The notes beneath the pieces are model-generated. The model was not told the DNA's origin. It did no database searches and worked only from the letters and a program-made list of their open reading frames with translations. Shown piece by piece: positions 28,018 through 37,988 of a stretch of DNA of 64,000 bases (positions within the stretch are counted from its first letter, which is position 1; every line of letters begins with the position of its first letter). Source of the DNA: Oxalobacteraceae bacterium (GTDB lineage Bacteria > Pseudomonadota > Gammaproteobacteria > Burkholderiales > Burkholderiaceae_D); assembly GCA_027490465.1 (NCBI GenBank), contig JAIXXZ010000074.1, positions 1 to 64,000 on the forward strand, read 5' to 3'. The position numbers and the translations under genes were made by a program.

Positions 28018-28104
28018 CCCGGACTGGCTGGGATTGGCCCCGTCCTCAGTGGGCGGATGCGATAAACTGTCGCCTTTCCGGGGAAATACGCCCGATTGGC
28101 GGCA

Positions 28105-28704
28105 ATGATGCAGAACTCGACAAACAATATCTTTCTGGTTGGCCTGATGGGCTCGGGCAAGACCACGATAGGACGCTCGCTGGCCAAAAAACTCAATTTG
28201 CGTTTTGTCGATGCCGATCAGGAAATCGAAACACGAACAGGCGCGTCCATTCCACTCATATTTGAAATCGAAGGCGAAGCCAGTTTTCGCCAGCGCGAGG
28301 CAGATGTCATACGTGATCTCACTGCGCAGCAGGGGATTGTGCTGGCCACGGGTGGGGGCGCAGTACTGAATGAAACCAGCCGGCAGCTGCTGCGTGAGCG
28401 TGGGACAGTGATTTATCTGCGCGCATCCGTGGCCAGCATTCTTCAGCGCACCAGCCATGACAAAAATCGTCCGCTGCTCCAAACGGCCGATCCGAGAGCA
28501 AAGATAGAAGCATTGTCGCGTGAGCGTGCGCCGCTGTATCAGGAAGTCGCGCACATCATCATTGAAACCGGAAGGCCGAACGTCCATTCCGTTGTTCACA
28601 ACATTCTGACGCAACTACAGAGCAATACCAAGAGCACGCCGGTTGACAGTGAATCATCAACCAACGCCGACAACCGCGAAGCCGAATCCGATTCCCTGCC
28701 ATGA
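28105..28704 (+). CDS. aroK: Shikimate kinase
   Basis: AroK phosphorylates shikimate in the chorismate pathway. The protein has a Walker A ([18 protein letters not shown]), the substrate-binding [15 protein letters not shown] and the lid Arg region (KNRPLLQ). I take the ATG at 28105 (199 residues); the track begins at a TTG three codons earlier, and a second ATG follows. The Ser/Asp-rich C-terminal tail after residue ~175 exceeds the catalytic domain. It follows pilQ by 87 bases and overlaps aroB by four, the conserved pilQ-aroK-aroB order. Confidence 0.95.
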   Translation: MMQNSTNNIFLVGLMGSGKTTIGRSLAKKLNLRFVDADQEIETRTGASIPLIFEIEGEASFRQREADVIRDLTAQQGIVLATGGGAVLNETSRQLLRERGTVIYLRASVASILQRTSHDKNRPLLQTADPRAKIEALSRERAPLYQEVAHIIIETGRPNVHSVVHNILTQLQSNTKSTPVDSESSTNADNREAESDSLP

Positions 28705-29807
28705 CATCAACCCACTCTGTTTTTGCAGATCTCACCGTATCGCTCGGAGAGCGCAGCTATCCCATCATCATCGGCCGCCATTTGCTGGGGCAGACAGATT
28801 TCGCCCATCACATCCCCGGCAAGCGGGTGGCTATCGTCACCAATACCATCGTCGCACCCTTGTATCTTCAGCAATTGATCGACACGCTTGAGGCTGCTGG
28901 CAAACATTGTCTGGCTATCGTGCTGCCCGATGGAGAAGAAGAAAAAAATGTCGACAATCTGATGCGTATTTTTGATGCGCTGCTTGAGAATAAATGTGAT
29001 CGCAAGACCACCATGGTGGCCTTGGGTGGTGGGGTGATTGGCGATATGACGGGGTTTGCTGCGGCGACCTATATGCGCGGTGTGCCCTTCGTTCAAATTC
29101 CCACAACGCTGCTCGCGCAAGTGGATTCTTCGGTTGGTGGCAAGACAGCGATCAATCATCCGCTGGGTAAAAACATGATTGGTGCGTTCTATCAACCGCA
29201 ATCAGTGCTGGCGGATACGGCCACCTTGTCGACATTGCCGCAACGCGAACTCTCAGCCGGACTGGCTGAAGTCATCAAGCACGGCGCCATTATCGATGCT
29301 GAATTTTTCAGCTGGCTGGAAGCTCACATGGCGCAGTTGATGGCGCGCGATGATGCGGCGCTGGCGCACGTGATTCAGCGTTCCTGTGAAATCAAAGCAG
29401 ATGTCGTGCGACAGGATGAGCGAGAATCAGGGCTGCGTGCCATTCTGAATTTTGGGCACACGTTCGGGCATGCGATTGAGGCGGGAATGGGATACGGTGA
29501 GTGGCTGCATGGCGAGGCCGTGGGTTGTGGCATGGTGATGGCAGCGGATTTATCGCATCGACTGGGTTATTTGTCAGCGCAAGACAAGTCACGCATTACC
29601 GCACTCGTGAAAGCCGCTGGTCTGCCTGTCGTGGCGCCGGATCTGGGTACTGAGCGCTGGCTGGAGTTGATGGAGGTCGACAAGAAAAACGAGGGTGGCG
29701 AGATTAAATTCATTCTGCTCAAGCCACTCGGTCAGGCCATCATCACGGGCGTACCCAACGATATGCTGAAGGCAACTCTCGCTGCCTGCATCGGGCAAAA
29801 ATCATGA
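28701..29807 (+). CDS. aroB: 3-dehydroquinate synthase
   Basis: AroB converts DAHP to 3-dehydroquinate using NAD and a divalent metal. The 368-residue protein shows the NAD-binding [19 protein letters not shown] and the active-site segment [20 protein letters not shown]. Metal ligands are in the Glu of LAEVIKHG and the His of [10 protein letters not shown] and HGEAVG. Overlap with aroK (ATGA) and with dgt indicates translational coupling. Confidence 0.97.
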   Translation: MTSTHSVFADLTVSLGERSYPIIIGRHLLGQTDFAHHIPGKRVAIVTNTIVAPLYLQQLIDTLEAAGKHCLAIVLPDGEEEKNVDNLMRIFDALLENKCDRKTTMVALGGGVIGDMTGFAAATYMRGVPFVQIPTTLLAQVDSSVGGKTAINHPLGKNMIGAFYQPQSVLADTATLSTLPQRELSAGLAEVIKHGAIIDAEFFSWLEAHMAQLMARDDAALAHVIQRSCEIKADVVRQDERESGLRAILNFGHTFGHAIEAGMGYGEWLHGEAVGCGMVMAADLSHRLGYLSAQDKSRITALVKAAGLPVVAPDLGTERWLELMEVDKKNEGGEIKFILLKPLGQAIITGVPNDMLKATLAACIGQKS

Positions 29808-30946
29808 TGACTGATTTTGAAGCGCATCTTGCTCCGTATGCTGCCCGTTCGACTGTTTCTCGCGGGCGACATTTTGCCGAGAGTGCTTCTGATACACGCA
29901 GTGAATTTCAGCGTGATCGCGACCGCATCATTCATTGCACGGCGTTTCGTCGCCTTGAGTACAAGACGCAGGTCTTCGTTAATCATGAAGGTGACCTGTT
30001 TCGCACACGGCTGACGCATAGCATCGAGGTCGCGCAAATTGCCCGCTCGCTCGCTCGCAATCTGCAACTCAACGAAGATCTCGTCGAGGCGATCTCGCTG
30101 GCGCATGATTTAGGGCACACGCCCTTTGGTCACGCCGGACAGGATGCCCTGAACGCTTGCATGAAAACGTATGGCGGCTTCGAGCACAACCTCCAAAGTC
30201 TGCGCGTGATCGACAAGCTGGAGCAGCGTTATGGCGCGTTTGATGGCCTTAATCTGATGTTCGAAACGCGCGAGGGTGTGCTCAAGCACTGCTCACTGCC
30301 CAATGCGGAGCAGTTAGGGGAGGTGGGTCGCCGCTTCATCGAGCGCAAGCAACCCAGCCTCGAAGCGCAGCTGGCCAATCTGGCCGATGAGATTGCGTAC
30401 AACAACCATGACATTGATGACGGTCTTCGTTCGGGCTTGCTGACCACGGCGCAGCTCGATGAAGTCACCCTCTATGCGCGCTACTGGTCGCTGGTGCAGA
30501 AAGAGTTTCCGGGCATTCAGGGACGACGTGCCATCAACGAAACAGTTCGTCGCATGATTAACGCACTGGTCGTTGATCTGATCGAAACCTCGCGCGCCCA
30601 GATACGCGACGCGGGTGTGAAGTCGATTGATGATGTACGCAACTCGCCCGCGCTGATTTCGTTCTCTGACACCATGAAACAGGAAGCCCAGGCACTCAAA
30701 CGCTTCCTGAGAGCGAATCTTTATCAGCACTATGTGGTCAATCGCATGACCAGCAAGGCCCGACGTATCGTCACCGACTTGTTCACTATTTTTCTCGACG
30801 GCCCGCAGCTGATGCCGCCCGATTATCAGACGAACGGCGGGAATATAGACGAGCAGGCGCGCAAGGTCGCGGACTACATCGCAGGCATGACGGATCGCTA
30901 TGCGATGCGCGAGTACCGTCGCTTGTTTGCCGTCGACGAAATCTGA
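29804..30946 (+). CDS. dgt: Deoxyguanosinetriphosphate triphosphohydrolase-like protein
   Basis: This is an HD-domain dNTP triphosphohydrolase, which removes triphosphate from dGTP or other dNTPs. The 380-residue protein has the metal-binding histidines and aspartates of the HD fold in [34 protein letters not shown] and [14 protein letters not shown]. Length and sequence match the shorter dGTPase-like subfamily common downstream of aroB in betaproteobacteria. It starts within the aroB stop (ATGA). Confidence 0.93.
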   Translation: MMTDFEAHLAPYAARSTVSRGRHFAESASDTRSEFQRDRDRIIHCTAFRRLEYKTQVFVNHEGDLFRTRLTHSIEVAQIARSLARNLQLNEDLVEAISLAHDLGHTPFGHAGQDALNACMKTYGGFEHNLQSLRVIDKLEQRYGAFDGLNLMFETREGVLKHCSLPNAEQLGEVGRRFIERKQPSLEAQLANLADEIAYNNHDIDDGLRSGLLTTAQLDEVTLYARYWSLVQKEFPGIQGRRAINETVRRMINALVVDLIETSRAQIRDAGVKSIDDVRNSPALISFSDTMKQEAQALKRFLRANLYQHYVVNRMTSKARRIVTDLFTIFLDGPQLMPPDYQTNGGNIDEQARKVADYIAGMTDRYAMREYRRLFAVDEI

Positions 30947-30960
30947 TCAGGCCATCGTCT

Positions 30961-30993
30961 GAAACGCTGATTTCAGCATTGGCTCAGCGTTTC
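30961..30993. terminator. Bidirectional terminator-like hairpin between dgt and the HIBCH gene
   Basis: GAAACGCTGA pairs perfectly with TCAGCGTTTC across a 13-base loop, in the 48-base gap between two convergent genes. T-rich ends are short, so the strength is uncertain, but position favours a shared terminator. Confidence 0.5.
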
Positions 30994-30994
30994 C

Positions 30995-32086
30995 TCACTC
31001 CAGCGAACGCAGGGGATGCGCATAGGCAGGCCAGGCACTTTCAAAGAAGCGCTCCACCATGGCCGGCGTGACCTCGGCCAGGGTGGTTGGATTCCATTTC
31101 GGCGCGTGATCCTTGTCTACCGCCAGCGCGCGCACGCCCTCGATGACCTCGCCATGCTCGAAACAGCGCCTGACCATGGTGCGCTCCATGCGCAAGCAGT
31201 CACCAATCGTCATCGTTGCGGCGCGGCGTAGCTGCGACAGGGTGACGCACATCATCAGTGGCGAGCGCTTGCGCATGGTCTCCAGGGTTTTGCCAGCAAA
31301 CTCGCTGCTGTCTGCCGAGAGCGATGCCATGAGCTCGTTGATGGCGTTGCCCGAAAAATGGTGTTCAATCGACTCCCGCATGCCTGCAAGGCGACTGCTC
31401 GCAGGATCGGCTTGCGAAGAGAAAGGTGCTGCGAATCGTGAGATCGCCTCGCGCAGAGTGCCTGCTGATGATGCAATGACAAGCGCCTGCAAGGCAGGTA
31501 GTTTAGCCGCGGGCACAAACACATCAGCCAGCCCGGCATATAGCGCGTCGCTGGCGCCGATCATCTCGCCTGTCACCCCAAGGTAGGTACCGAGCTGTCC
31601 GTTGGCGCGCGACAAAAAGTGTCCACCGCCCACATCAGGGAAGAGTCCTATACCGACTTCGGGCATGGCCATTTTTGTGCGCTCTGTCACCACACGGACT
31701 CGAGCCGCCGGCCCCGCCTGCGCAATGCCCATGCCGCCACCCATCACGACACCATCCATGAGCGCGATATAGGGCTTGGGGTAATGGTGAATGAGATGGT
31801 TAAGTGCATATTCCTCGGTAAAAAAATCCTCAATCAGCGCCGCACCTTCAGTCGCTGTGGCTTTTCCCCTTTGGTGGAAAAAACGGATATCACCACCAGC
31901 GCAGTAGGCTTTTTCGCTGCTGCTGCGAACCATTACGCAATGAATGTCTGACTGATCGCGCCAGTCCAGCAGCGCGCTGGTCATGGTGCGGACCATATCG
32001 AGTGTGAGTGAATTCAGTGCGCTTGGGCGGTTCAGCGTGATGATGCCGGTGTGACCGCTAACTTCAGTCAATACGAGGTCGCTCAT
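30995..32086 (-). CDS. 3-hydroxyisobutyryl-CoA hydrolase (enoyl-CoA hydratase family)
   Basis: The 363-residue protein belongs to the crotonase superfamily. It has the oxyanion-hole segments KAYCAGGDIRFF and DGVVMGGGMGIAQ and the catalytic region MPEVGIGLFPDVGGG. Length and the GGGMG/PEVGIGLFPD pattern match HIBYL-CoA hydrolases of valine catabolism better than 260-residue enoyl-CoA hydratases. Substrate choice cannot be settled from sequence. It is a lone gene on the minus strand; repeat copy B lies about 100 bases upstream of its start. Confidence 0.82.
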   Translation of the reverse strand: MSDLVLTEVSGHTGIITLNRPSALNSLTLDMVRTMTSALLDWRDQSDIHCVMVRSSSEKAYCAGGDIRFFHQRGKATATEGAALIEDFFTEEYALNHLIHHYPKPYIALMDGVVMGGGMGIAQAGPAARVRVVTERTKMAMPEVGIGLFPDVGGGHFLSRANGQLGTYLGVTGEMIGASDALYAGLADVFVPAAKLPALQALVIASSAGTLREAISRFAAPFSSQADPASSRLAGMRESIEHHFSGNAINELMASLSADSSEFAGKTLETMRKRSPLMMCVTLSQLRRAATMTIGDCLRMERTMVRRCFEHGEVIEGVRALAVDKDHAPKWNPTTLAEVTPAMVERFFESAWPAYAHPLRSLE

Positions 32087-32182
32087 AAGATGTACTCAGA
32101 CAGGTGGTCAGTCGAAAGACGTGAGTTTATCGGGAATGCGTCACTCCGCGCTTTGGAAGCGGGAAAGCCGGTCTTTTGCGCT

Positions 32183-32315
32183 AGGGAGACGCTGAATAAA
32201 ACCGGGTTTTATGGCGAGCCGGCGTAGCGCTGCGATGCGGAGCCAAGGAAAACCAGGGACTTATCACGATTAATGCAGCTGAAAAACTTTCGGATTTATT
32301 GAATCAGGGTTTCCT
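32183..32315 (+). repeat. MITE-like repeat, copy B
   Basis: This is a 133-bp element with left end AGGGAGACGCTGAATAAA (identical to copy A) and a more diverged right end, TTGAATCAGGGTTTCCT. The core GGCGAGCCGGCGTAGC is conserved. It occupies much of the 325-base gap between the HIBCH gene and hpf. The rest of this gap holds the hpf terminator and a GC-rich inverted repeat (GGCGCG/CGCGCC at about 32330-32355). No ORF is seen. Confidence 0.72.
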
Positions 32316-32364
32316 CGGGATAGTCTGCCTCGGCGCGCCGATGCCGACGCGCCTAAACCGAGGC

Positions 32365-32390
32365 GAAAAAAAGGGGCGCGATCGCGCCCC
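32365..32390 (-). terminator. Intrinsic terminator of the rpoN-hpf transcript
   Basis: On the minus strand GGGGCGCGATCGCGCCCC forms a perfect 9-bp palindrome stem followed by seven T residues, 22 bases after the hpf stop codon. It ends the long lpt-rpoN-hpf cluster. Confidence 0.88.
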
Positions 32391-32411
32391 GTTGCAGGAT
32401 CGCTAAGAGCG

Positions 32412-32762
32412 TCAGGCGGCTTCCGCCTCCGGGCCCGTGTAGCGCTTGATGCCCTCGTGCTGATGGTTCTGGATCTTGTCCTTGTGTTTCAAGACCTGCC
32501 GGTCCAGCTTGTCCATGAGCAGGTCGATGGCCGCGTACATATCCTGGGCTTCGCTCTCGACATGCAAATCCTTGCCGCGCAAATGCAGATTGATTTCCGC
32601 GCGCTGGCGTTTTTCTTTTTCGGTCAGGGAGTCGACGGAGAGTGTGACGGTGATGTCAATGACGTTGTCAAAGTGACGCTTGATGCGCTCGAGCTTGCTT
32701 TCAACATAAGCCCGCAAGGCAGGGGTGAGTTCCAGATGATGCCCACTGATTTTCAGATTCAT
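32412..32762 (-). CDS. hpf: Ribosome hibernation promoting factor (short HPF / sigma-54 modulation protein)
   Basis: HPF binds the 30S decoding region and promotes 100S ribosome dimers in stationary phase. I start at 32762 ([20 protein letters not shown]), with AAGGAG upstream, giving 116 residues; the track start adds 26 unlikely residues. The short length indicates the short HPF form, which acts with RMF where present. It lies directly downstream of rpoN, the conserved context that gave it the older name sigma-54 modulation protein. ptsN and hprK, which usually follow it, are not here. Confidence 0.93.
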   Translation of the reverse strand: MNLKISGHHLELTPALRAYVESKLERIKRHFDNVIDITVTLSVDSLTEKEKRQRAEINLHLRGKDLHVESEAQDMYAAIDLLMDKLDRQVLKHKDKIQNHQHEGIKRYTGPEAEAA

Positions 32763-32859
32763 ACAGAGTGCTCCTTGGTATGGCGTTGCTGCCGTTTCTT
32801 TAGCGAATGATCGAAGACACATTCGCAGGGCGTACAGCAACGGTTAAAAACTCGGGAAG

Positions 32860-34332
32860 CTACAGGGACTTACGAAGATTTACCGGAGGAATTTTCAAGG
32901 CTTCGCGATACTTTGCGACCGTACGTCTCGCGACGACCATTCCTTGTTCAGCCAGCATATCCGTAATTTTGCTATCGGAAAACGGGTTCTTGGGGTCCTC
33001 GGCTCCTATCAATTGTTTAATCAAAGCACGTATGGCGGTCGATGACGCCTCGCCGCCGGCTTCCGTGGCGACGTGGCTGCCGAAGAAGTATTTCAATTCA
33101 AACATGCCATGCGGCGTCAGCATGTATTTTTGCGTGGTCACTCGAGAGATCGTGCTCTCGTGTAAACCCAGTGTATCAGCTATTTCCCGCAGTACAAGTG
33201 GCTTCATCGCGACTTCTCCGTGAGAGAAGAAATTGCGTTGCCGCTCTACTATCGCCTGCGCTACCCGCAGGATGGTGTCAAAGCGCTGACGCATATTCTT
33301 GATCAGCCATTTCGCTTCCTGAAGCTGCGAAGTGAGTGATCCCTCGCCTTTGTTTTGCTTGAGGATATTGGCATACATGGCATTGACTCGCAGCTTGGGC
33401 ATGACGTCCCGGTTCAGTGTCACCTGCCATCCGTTCTTTGCCCGTTTGACAATCACATCCGGCACCACGTAATCCGATGCATCACCCGCATACGGCGCCC
33501 CCGGGTGAGGATTGCACGCCTTAATAACCGCTTGGGCTTCGCGCAAGTCTTCGTCGTCGCAATCCAAAGCCTTCTTGAGCTTGTTGAACTCGCGCTGGGC
33601 GAATAGTTCAAGATAATTTTCCACCAGTGTGAGCGCCATGCGGCGCGTGACGAAGGGAACTTTCTCCATGCGGCGAATCTGCAAGGACAGGCATTCCGAG
33701 GCATTGCGCGCACCGACGCCGGCGGGATCGAAACTCTGCAGCAGCTTGAGCGCCACCTGCATTTCATCCATGTCGATGTCGAGCTCTTCAGGAAGGCGGC
33801 CGTGGATATCTTCCAGAGGCTCTTCCAGATAGCCGTTGTCATCCAGCGCTTCAATCAGTAATTCCACCAGTGCGCGGTCACGGCGATTGTCGACCGTGAC
33901 CGAGAGTTGTTCCAGCAGATGCTCGCGCAGCGTGCATTCATGCGCTTCGAGCTGCGGACGTGCATCGTCGTCTTCGGGGGCTTTGGATGAGCGCGCCACA
34001 TCATCAAAGCTCCACTCAGCTTCGGTGCCGCCGCTCTCCTCGCCTTGTGCGGGGGGATCGAAAGTGCCCTCTGATGCGGCATTGGCATCCGCATTCGATT
34101 CAGCCTCGGTTGAAGGTGTTGTGGGAGCCTGGCTGATCGCCCCATCGCCTAGCAGACGGATCGAATGGTCGAGTGGATCATCAAGACGTTCCAAGAGAGG
34201 ATTGTCGGTCAGCATTTGCTCCAGCTCCTGATGCAGTTCCAGCGTAGACAGCTGCAACAATCGTATGGATTGCTGCAGCTGTGGCGTTAACGCCAGATGC
34301 TGTGAGACGCGGAGCTGTAGGGTCTGCTTCAT
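32860..34332 (-). CDS. rpoN: RNA polymerase sigma-54 factor
   Basis: RpoN directs polymerase to -24/-12 promoters that need AAA+ activators. The 490-residue protein has the Leu/Gln-rich region I ([21 protein letters not shown]), an acidic region II with many Glu/Asp (residues about 60-125), the core-binding region, the DNA-binding HTH and the C-terminal RpoN box ([16 protein letters not shown]). It lies 12 bases after lptB, in the widespread lptAB-rpoN-hpf order. A -24/-12-like motif upstream of kdsD could feed the whole cluster. Confidence 0.97.
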   Translation of the reverse strand: MKQTLQLRVSQHLALTPQLQQSIRLLQLSTLELHQELEQMLTDNPLLERLDDPLDHSIRLLGDGAISQAPTTPSTEAESNADANAASEGTFDPPAQGEESGGTEAEWSFDDVARSSKAPEDDDARPQLEAHECTLREHLLEQLSVTVDNRRDRALVELLIEALDDNGYLEEPLEDIHGRLPEELDIDMDEMQVALKLLQSFDPAGVGARNASECLSLQIRRMEKVPFVTRRMALTLVENYLELFAQREFNKLKKALDCDDEDLREAQAVIKACNPHPGAPYAGDASDYVVPDVIVKRAKNGWQVTLNRDVMPKLRVNAMYANILKQNKGEGSLTSQLQEAKWLIKNMRQRFDTILRVAQAIVERQRNFFSHGEVAMKPLVLREIADTLGLHESTISRVTTQKYMLTPHGMFELKYFFGSHVATEAGGEASSTAIRALIKQLIGAEDPKNPFSDSKITDMLAEQGMVVARRTVAKYREALKIPPVNLRKSL

Positions 34333-34344
34333 CGAGTCCGGCCC

Positions 34345-35097
34345 TTACCTGCGGAAATTTTCACCGAGATATACCCGGCGAACCGACTCATTTTTAATGA
34401 TATCGTCCGGGCTGCCCGAGGCCAGCACGGAGCCCTGATTGATGATGTAGGCACGATCGCAAATATCCAGGGTCTCGCGCACATTGTGGTCCGTGATCAG
34501 CACGCCGATGCCGCGTGCTTTAAGGAAGCGCACGATACGCTGAATCTCGATTACCGCAATCGGGTCGACACCCGCGAAGGGTTCATCAAGCAGGATAAAG
34601 CGCGGATTGCTTGCTAATGCGCGCGCGATTTCAACGCGGCGGCGCTCACCTCCCGACAGTGACAGCGCGAGGTTCTCGCGCAGACTCTCAATCTGCAAGT
34701 CTTCCAGCAGCGTGTTGAGTCTTTTGTCGATTTCTGCGCGCGTGAGCGGTTTCCCATCGGACTTTTGTAATTCCAGTACGGCGCGAATATTGTCTTCGAC
34801 GGACAGCTTGCGAAAAACAGAGGCTTCCTGCGGCAGGTAAGACAGACCGAGTTCCGCTCGGCGATGAATAGGCAGTCTGGAAATGCGCTCGCCGTCGAGC
34901 AGAATCTCGCCCGCCTCCGATGGTACGAGTCCCACAATCATGTAAAACGATGTGGTCTTGCCCGCGCCATTGGGACCAAGCAGACCGATCACTTCGCCGC
35001 TGACGACCTCAAGTGATACATCTTGCACAACGAGACGAACGCCATAACTTTTCTGTAAGTTATGTACGCTCAGGGTGCTGGAGGCGCTTTGTGTCAT
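34345..35097 (-). CDS. lptB: Lipopolysaccharide export ATPase LptB
   Basis: LptB powers the LptB2FG transporter that extracts LPS from the inner membrane. The 250-residue ATPase has Walker A ([13 protein letters not shown]), Q-loop ([12 protein letters not shown]), signature ([15 protein letters not shown]), Walker B ([12 protein letters not shown]) and the switch His ([14 protein letters not shown]), all typical of LptB. Three bases separate it from lptA. lptF and lptG are not in the window. Confidence 0.96.
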   Translation of the reverse strand: MTQSASSTLSVHNLQKSYGVRLVVQDVSLEVVSGEVIGLLGPNGAGKTTSFYMIVGLVPSEAGEILLDGERISRLPIHRRAELGLSYLPQEASVFRKLSVEDNIRAVLELQKSDGKPLTRAEIDKRLNTLLEDLQIESLRENLALSLSGGERRRVEIARALASNPRFILLDEPFAGVDPIAVIEIQRIVRFLKARGIGVLITDHNVRETLDICDRAYIINQGSVLASGSPDDIIKNESVRRVYLGENFRR

Positions 35098-35100
35098 TAT

Positions 35101-35667
35101 TTATTTTTCTGCGTTACGGGGCTGGATCACGACCCGTACTCTCCCGGTTCCTGGCTTGCTTTCGCCGGCGGCCGAGTTGTCAACGGTGTAAAACTCGGTT
35201 CTGCTGTCGTAGGAGACGAATTCACCTTCGACCTCATCGGTGATCTTGCCGGCCTCGGTCATTTTTATTTTGGCGTTCTTGAACAGTTTTGCGATTTCGG
35301 TTTTAGTGTCGTACTCAATGCGATCAGCGGCGCTACCGTCGATCCACATGTCTTTGCCGCCATCACGCTTTTGACGAAATTTGGTGACGCCTCCCGGCGC
35401 TGCAAACAGCGTTGCGAATTGATTGCCTGCCGCATCCTTGCGCAAGGTCATTTTGTCGGCATGCATCACCAGTGTGCCACGCGTTAGAACGACGTTGCCA
35501 GAAAAGACATTGGTTTGCTTGGAGTTATCGTAGGTGCCGTGATTGGCTTCCACGTGCGTGGGTTTGTCGAAATCCGCTTTCTCTGCATACGCGACCTGCA
35601 ACATGATTGCGCCAAACATGGCGGCACAACCTGCTCGGATTTTGTGGTTTCGAGAATTATTTTTCAT
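35101..35667 (-). CDS. lptA: Lipopolysaccharide transport periplasmic protein LptA
   Basis: LptA forms the periplasmic bridge that carries LPS from LptC to LptD. The 188-residue protein (ATG at 35667; the track uses the preceding GTG) has a signal peptide ending near VAYA and an OstA/LptA beta-jellyroll. Segments include VEANHGTYDNSKQTNVFSGNVVLTRG and GKITDEVEGEFVSYDSRTEFY. It lies between lptC and lptB in the minus-strand cluster. Confidence 0.92.
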   Translation of the reverse strand: MKNNSRNHKIRAGCAAMFGAIMLQVAYAEKADFDKPTHVEANHGTYDNSKQTNVFSGNVVLTRGTLVMHADKMTLRKDAAGNQFATLFAAPGGVTKFRQKRDGGKDMWIDGSAADRIEYDTKTEIAKLFKNAKIKMTEAGKITDEVEGEFVSYDSRTEFYTVDNSAAGESKPGTGRVRVVIQPRNAEK

Positions 35668-35703
35668 CACGTTTCTCCTTCAAATAGAAAACATGCTATT
35701 TGC

Positions 35704-36297
35704 CTATGGCTTTTTGGGTGGCAGGTAAACCCCATTGACCCTGCTCTCGAGAGTCAGCTGTTGTGTTGCATTGTTGGCGACCATGCCGGTACCCGACAAG
35801 TGCATGTTCCCAACGCGGATGTCGACGTGCCGATCCGTTGTCACGATATCTTTTTCCGGCAGTACCAGCATGTAATCAGAGGTGACCGTCAACGGTTCTT
35901 CACCGCGGACTTCTGCGCGCTCGAGAATCACCTTATCAATCAATCGTACCTCCGAGTGGTCACCATTGATATTGGCGATTTCCGCTCGTAACGTGGTCGG
36001 TGGACGATTCGGCGCGAAGTTGCGTATCACCGGCTTCTCAACGACGTTGTGCTTGTCTGAAGGATAGTGCGTCATTTTGTCTCCCTCCACCCGGTACTGC
36101 ACCAGACCGTTGGCGTCCAACTTCGAGTAAGTGAAGTTCTCGACAAAATAGTCAGGCTTGGTGTTCTCGACCTTGGATGGCGTCTTGTTGGGCGATTTAT
36201 TGCTGAGTTCAAGCAACCAGAAGCTGCCCGCGGCCAGCAGCAATGCGAATCCCAGCAGCACCAAGGCCGGCACACGCTGGTGTACGGCGCTCGTCAT
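35704..36297 (-). CDS. lptC: LPS export ABC transporter periplasmic protein LptC
   Basis: LptC is a bitopic inner membrane protein that receives LPS from LptB2FG and passes it to LptA. The 197-residue protein has one N-terminal membrane helix (ALVLLGFALLLAAGSFWLL) followed by a periplasmic domain. Conserved segments include PDYFVENFTYSKLDANGLVQY and LPEKDIVTTDRHVDIRVG. It overlaps kdsC by four bases, indicating translational coupling. Confidence 0.92.
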   Translation of the reverse strand: MTSAVHQRVPALVLLGFALLLAAGSFWLLELSNKSPNKTPSKVENTKPDYFVENFTYSKLDANGLVQYRVEGDKMTHYPSDKHNVVEKPVIRNFAPNRPPTTLRAEIANINGDHSEVRLIDKVILERAEVRGEEPLTVTSDYMLVLPEKDIVTTDRHVDIRVGNMHLSGTGMVANNATQQLTLESRVNGVYLPPKKP

Positions 36298-36833
36298 GTC
36301 AGGTACGGCGCCATTGCCGCCTGGTAGTTGTCCTGTGCGCGCAGGATGAAATCACATACCTCGCGTACCGCACCAAGCCCACCGCTTGCCTGCGCCACAT
36401 AGTGTGCTCGGGAACGCACTTCCTCGTGACCATTTGGAACACTGGCGGCAAATGCGACCCGGGTCATGACGGGCAAGTCAATGACGTCGTCGCCCATGAA
36501 GCCGCAATCCTGTGGGCCGAGTCCGGTCTCGGTAAGCAGCGTTTCGAACGCCGAGCGCTTGTCATGTATGCCTTGCATCACGATGCTGATACCCAGATCT
36601 GCTGCGCGCTTTGCCACAATGGGTGATTGTCGGGCGCTGATGATGGCGGTTTTGACGCCTGATTGCTGCAGCAGCTTGATGCCATGACCATCCAGCACAT
36701 GGAAGGTCTTCAGGATTTCGCCGTCGCTGCCATAACGAAGGCGCCCATCGGTCAGAACACCATCCACATCGAAGACCATCAGCCTGACCTGTTTGGCGCG
36801 TTCTATCGCGGTGGTTTTTTGGGTGGTCTGCAT
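36294..36833 (-). CDS. kdsC: 3-deoxy-D-manno-octulosonate 8-phosphate phosphatase KdsC
   Basis: KdsC dephosphorylates KDO-8-phosphate to give KDO for the LPS inner core. The 179-residue HAD-family protein has motif I (MVFDVDGVLTDGRLRYG), the motif II region (KTAIISARQSPIVAKRA) and motif IV (GFMGDDVIDLPVM). It starts at the base that ends kdsD, so both steps around KDO-8-P synthesis are encoded together with the LPS export genes. Confidence 0.95.
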   Translation of the reverse strand: MQTTQKTTAIERAKQVRLMVFDVDGVLTDGRLRYGSDGEILKTFHVLDGHGIKLLQQSGVKTAIISARQSPIVAKRAADLGISIVMQGIHDKRSAFETLLTETGLGPQDCGFMGDDVIDLPVMTRVAFAASVPNGHEEVRSRAHYVAQASGGLGAVREVCDFILRAQDNYQAAMAPYLT

Positions 36834-37861
36834 CAGATCACCTTGGCGCGCGTCAGGTCATGGATATGCAATGCCCCCACCAGCCGGCCATCAGTATCCG
36901 CTACCAGCACTTGATTGATTCTGTGCGATTCCATCAGGTCCACGGCTTCCACCGCCAGCTGTTCCGGGTGTACCCGACGTGGATTCTTGTGCATCAAATC
37001 GCCGATCGCTGTGCGCGAAAAATCCTTACCCTGCTCAATCAGGCGACGCAAGTCGCCGTCCGTAAAAATACCCACCACACGAAACGCGTCATCAACGACG
37101 GCCGTCATCGCCATGCCTTTGCGGGTGACTTCAAGCAGCGCTTCCGGCAGGCTCATTTCCGGGCGCACGGCGGGTATGTCGTCGCCGGTGCGCATCACAT
37201 CCCGTACATGGGTGAGCAGGCGTCTGCCGAGCGCGCCACCAGGATGGGAGCGGGCAAAATCCTCTTCTCGGAAACCGCGAGCGTCCAGCAAAGCGACCGC
37301 CAGCGCATCGCCCAGCGCCAATGTGGCGGTCGTACTTGCGGTTGGCGCGAGATTAAGCGGGCAGGCTTCGCGGGCGACGGCCACGTCGAGATGCACGTCA
37401 GCGAGTCTGGCCAGTGGCGACTGCGGGTTGCCTGTCATTGAAATCAGCTTGGCACCCATGCGCTTGACTACCGGGAGGATGGCCATGAGCTCATCCGACT
37501 GCCCGGAATAGGAGATGGCGATCATGGCATCGGCTTCGGTCACCATGCCCAAATCGCCGTGCGCTGCTTCGGCGGGGTGGACAAAGAGCGCCGGGGTGCC
37601 AGTGGAGGCAAGGGTGGCGGCAATCTTGCGTGCGATGTGCCCGGATTTTCCCATGCCTGAGACCGCGACTCTGCCCGTGCAGCTCAGCAGCAGGGCGGTC
37701 GCCCGCGCGAAGGGGTCGTCGGCAGATTGGGTCAGCCGATGCATCACCGCGAGGACGGCATCGGCCTCGATTTGTAGGGTTTCTTGCGCAAGTTTTAACG
37801 CCCGTAATGCAGCGACGTTGTCAAATTGATGCGAAGAATTTTGCTCATGCGGTAAACTCAT
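36833..37861 (-). CDS. kdsD: D-arabinose 5-phosphate isomerase KdsD
   Basis: KdsD makes arabinose 5-phosphate from ribulose 5-phosphate, the first step of KDO synthesis. The protein has an N-terminal SIS sugar-isomerase domain (GMGKSGHIARKIAATLASTG and HPAEAAHGDLGMV) and two C-terminal CBS domains. I use the ATG at 37861 (342 residues) rather than the TTG six codons upstream. It heads the kdsD-kdsC-lptC-lptA-lptB-rpoN-hpf cluster. A sigma-54-like motif and a TATACT hexamer lie just upstream. Confidence 0.94.
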   Translation of the reverse strand: MSLPHEQNSSHQFDNVAALRALKLAQETLQIEADAVLAVMHRLTQSADDPFARATALLLSCTGRVAVSGMGKSGHIARKIAATLASTGTPALFVHPAEAAHGDLGMVTEADAMIAISYSGQSDELMAILPVVKRMGAKLISMTGNPQSPLARLADVHLDVAVAREACPLNLAPTASTTATLALGDALAVALLDARGFREEDFARSHPGGALGRRLLTHVRDVMRTGDDIPAVRPEMSLPEALLEVTRKGMAMTAVVDDAFRVVGIFTDGDLRRLIEQGKDFSRTAIGDLMHKNPRRVHPEQLAVEAVDLMESHRINQVLVADTDGRLVGALHIHDLTRAKVI

Positions 37862-37887
37862 GCACAAAGTATAGCCCAAGATCTAAA

Positions 37888-37902
37888 GCAAAAAACCTGC
37901 CA
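37888..37902 (-). promoter_or_regulatory. Putative sigma-54 (-24/-12) promoter upstream of kdsD
   Basis: On the minus strand TGGCAGGTTTTTTGCT matches the -24/-12 consensus TGGCACGN4TTGCW at all but one fixed position, with the required 12-base GG-to-GC spacing. A start site 12 bases downstream of the GC would give a leader of about 16 bases before the kdsD ATG. A sigma-70-like TATACT (at about 37869-37874, no good -35) is an alternative. No enhancer-binding protein gene is near. Confidence 0.5.
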
Positions 37903-37988
37903 GACGCAAGAAAACCTTGGCGGGCAGGGGCTTGCTACGGATTCCATTTTGTAGCGCTCATCGTGATTGGCGGCCCGGCCCACACCCT

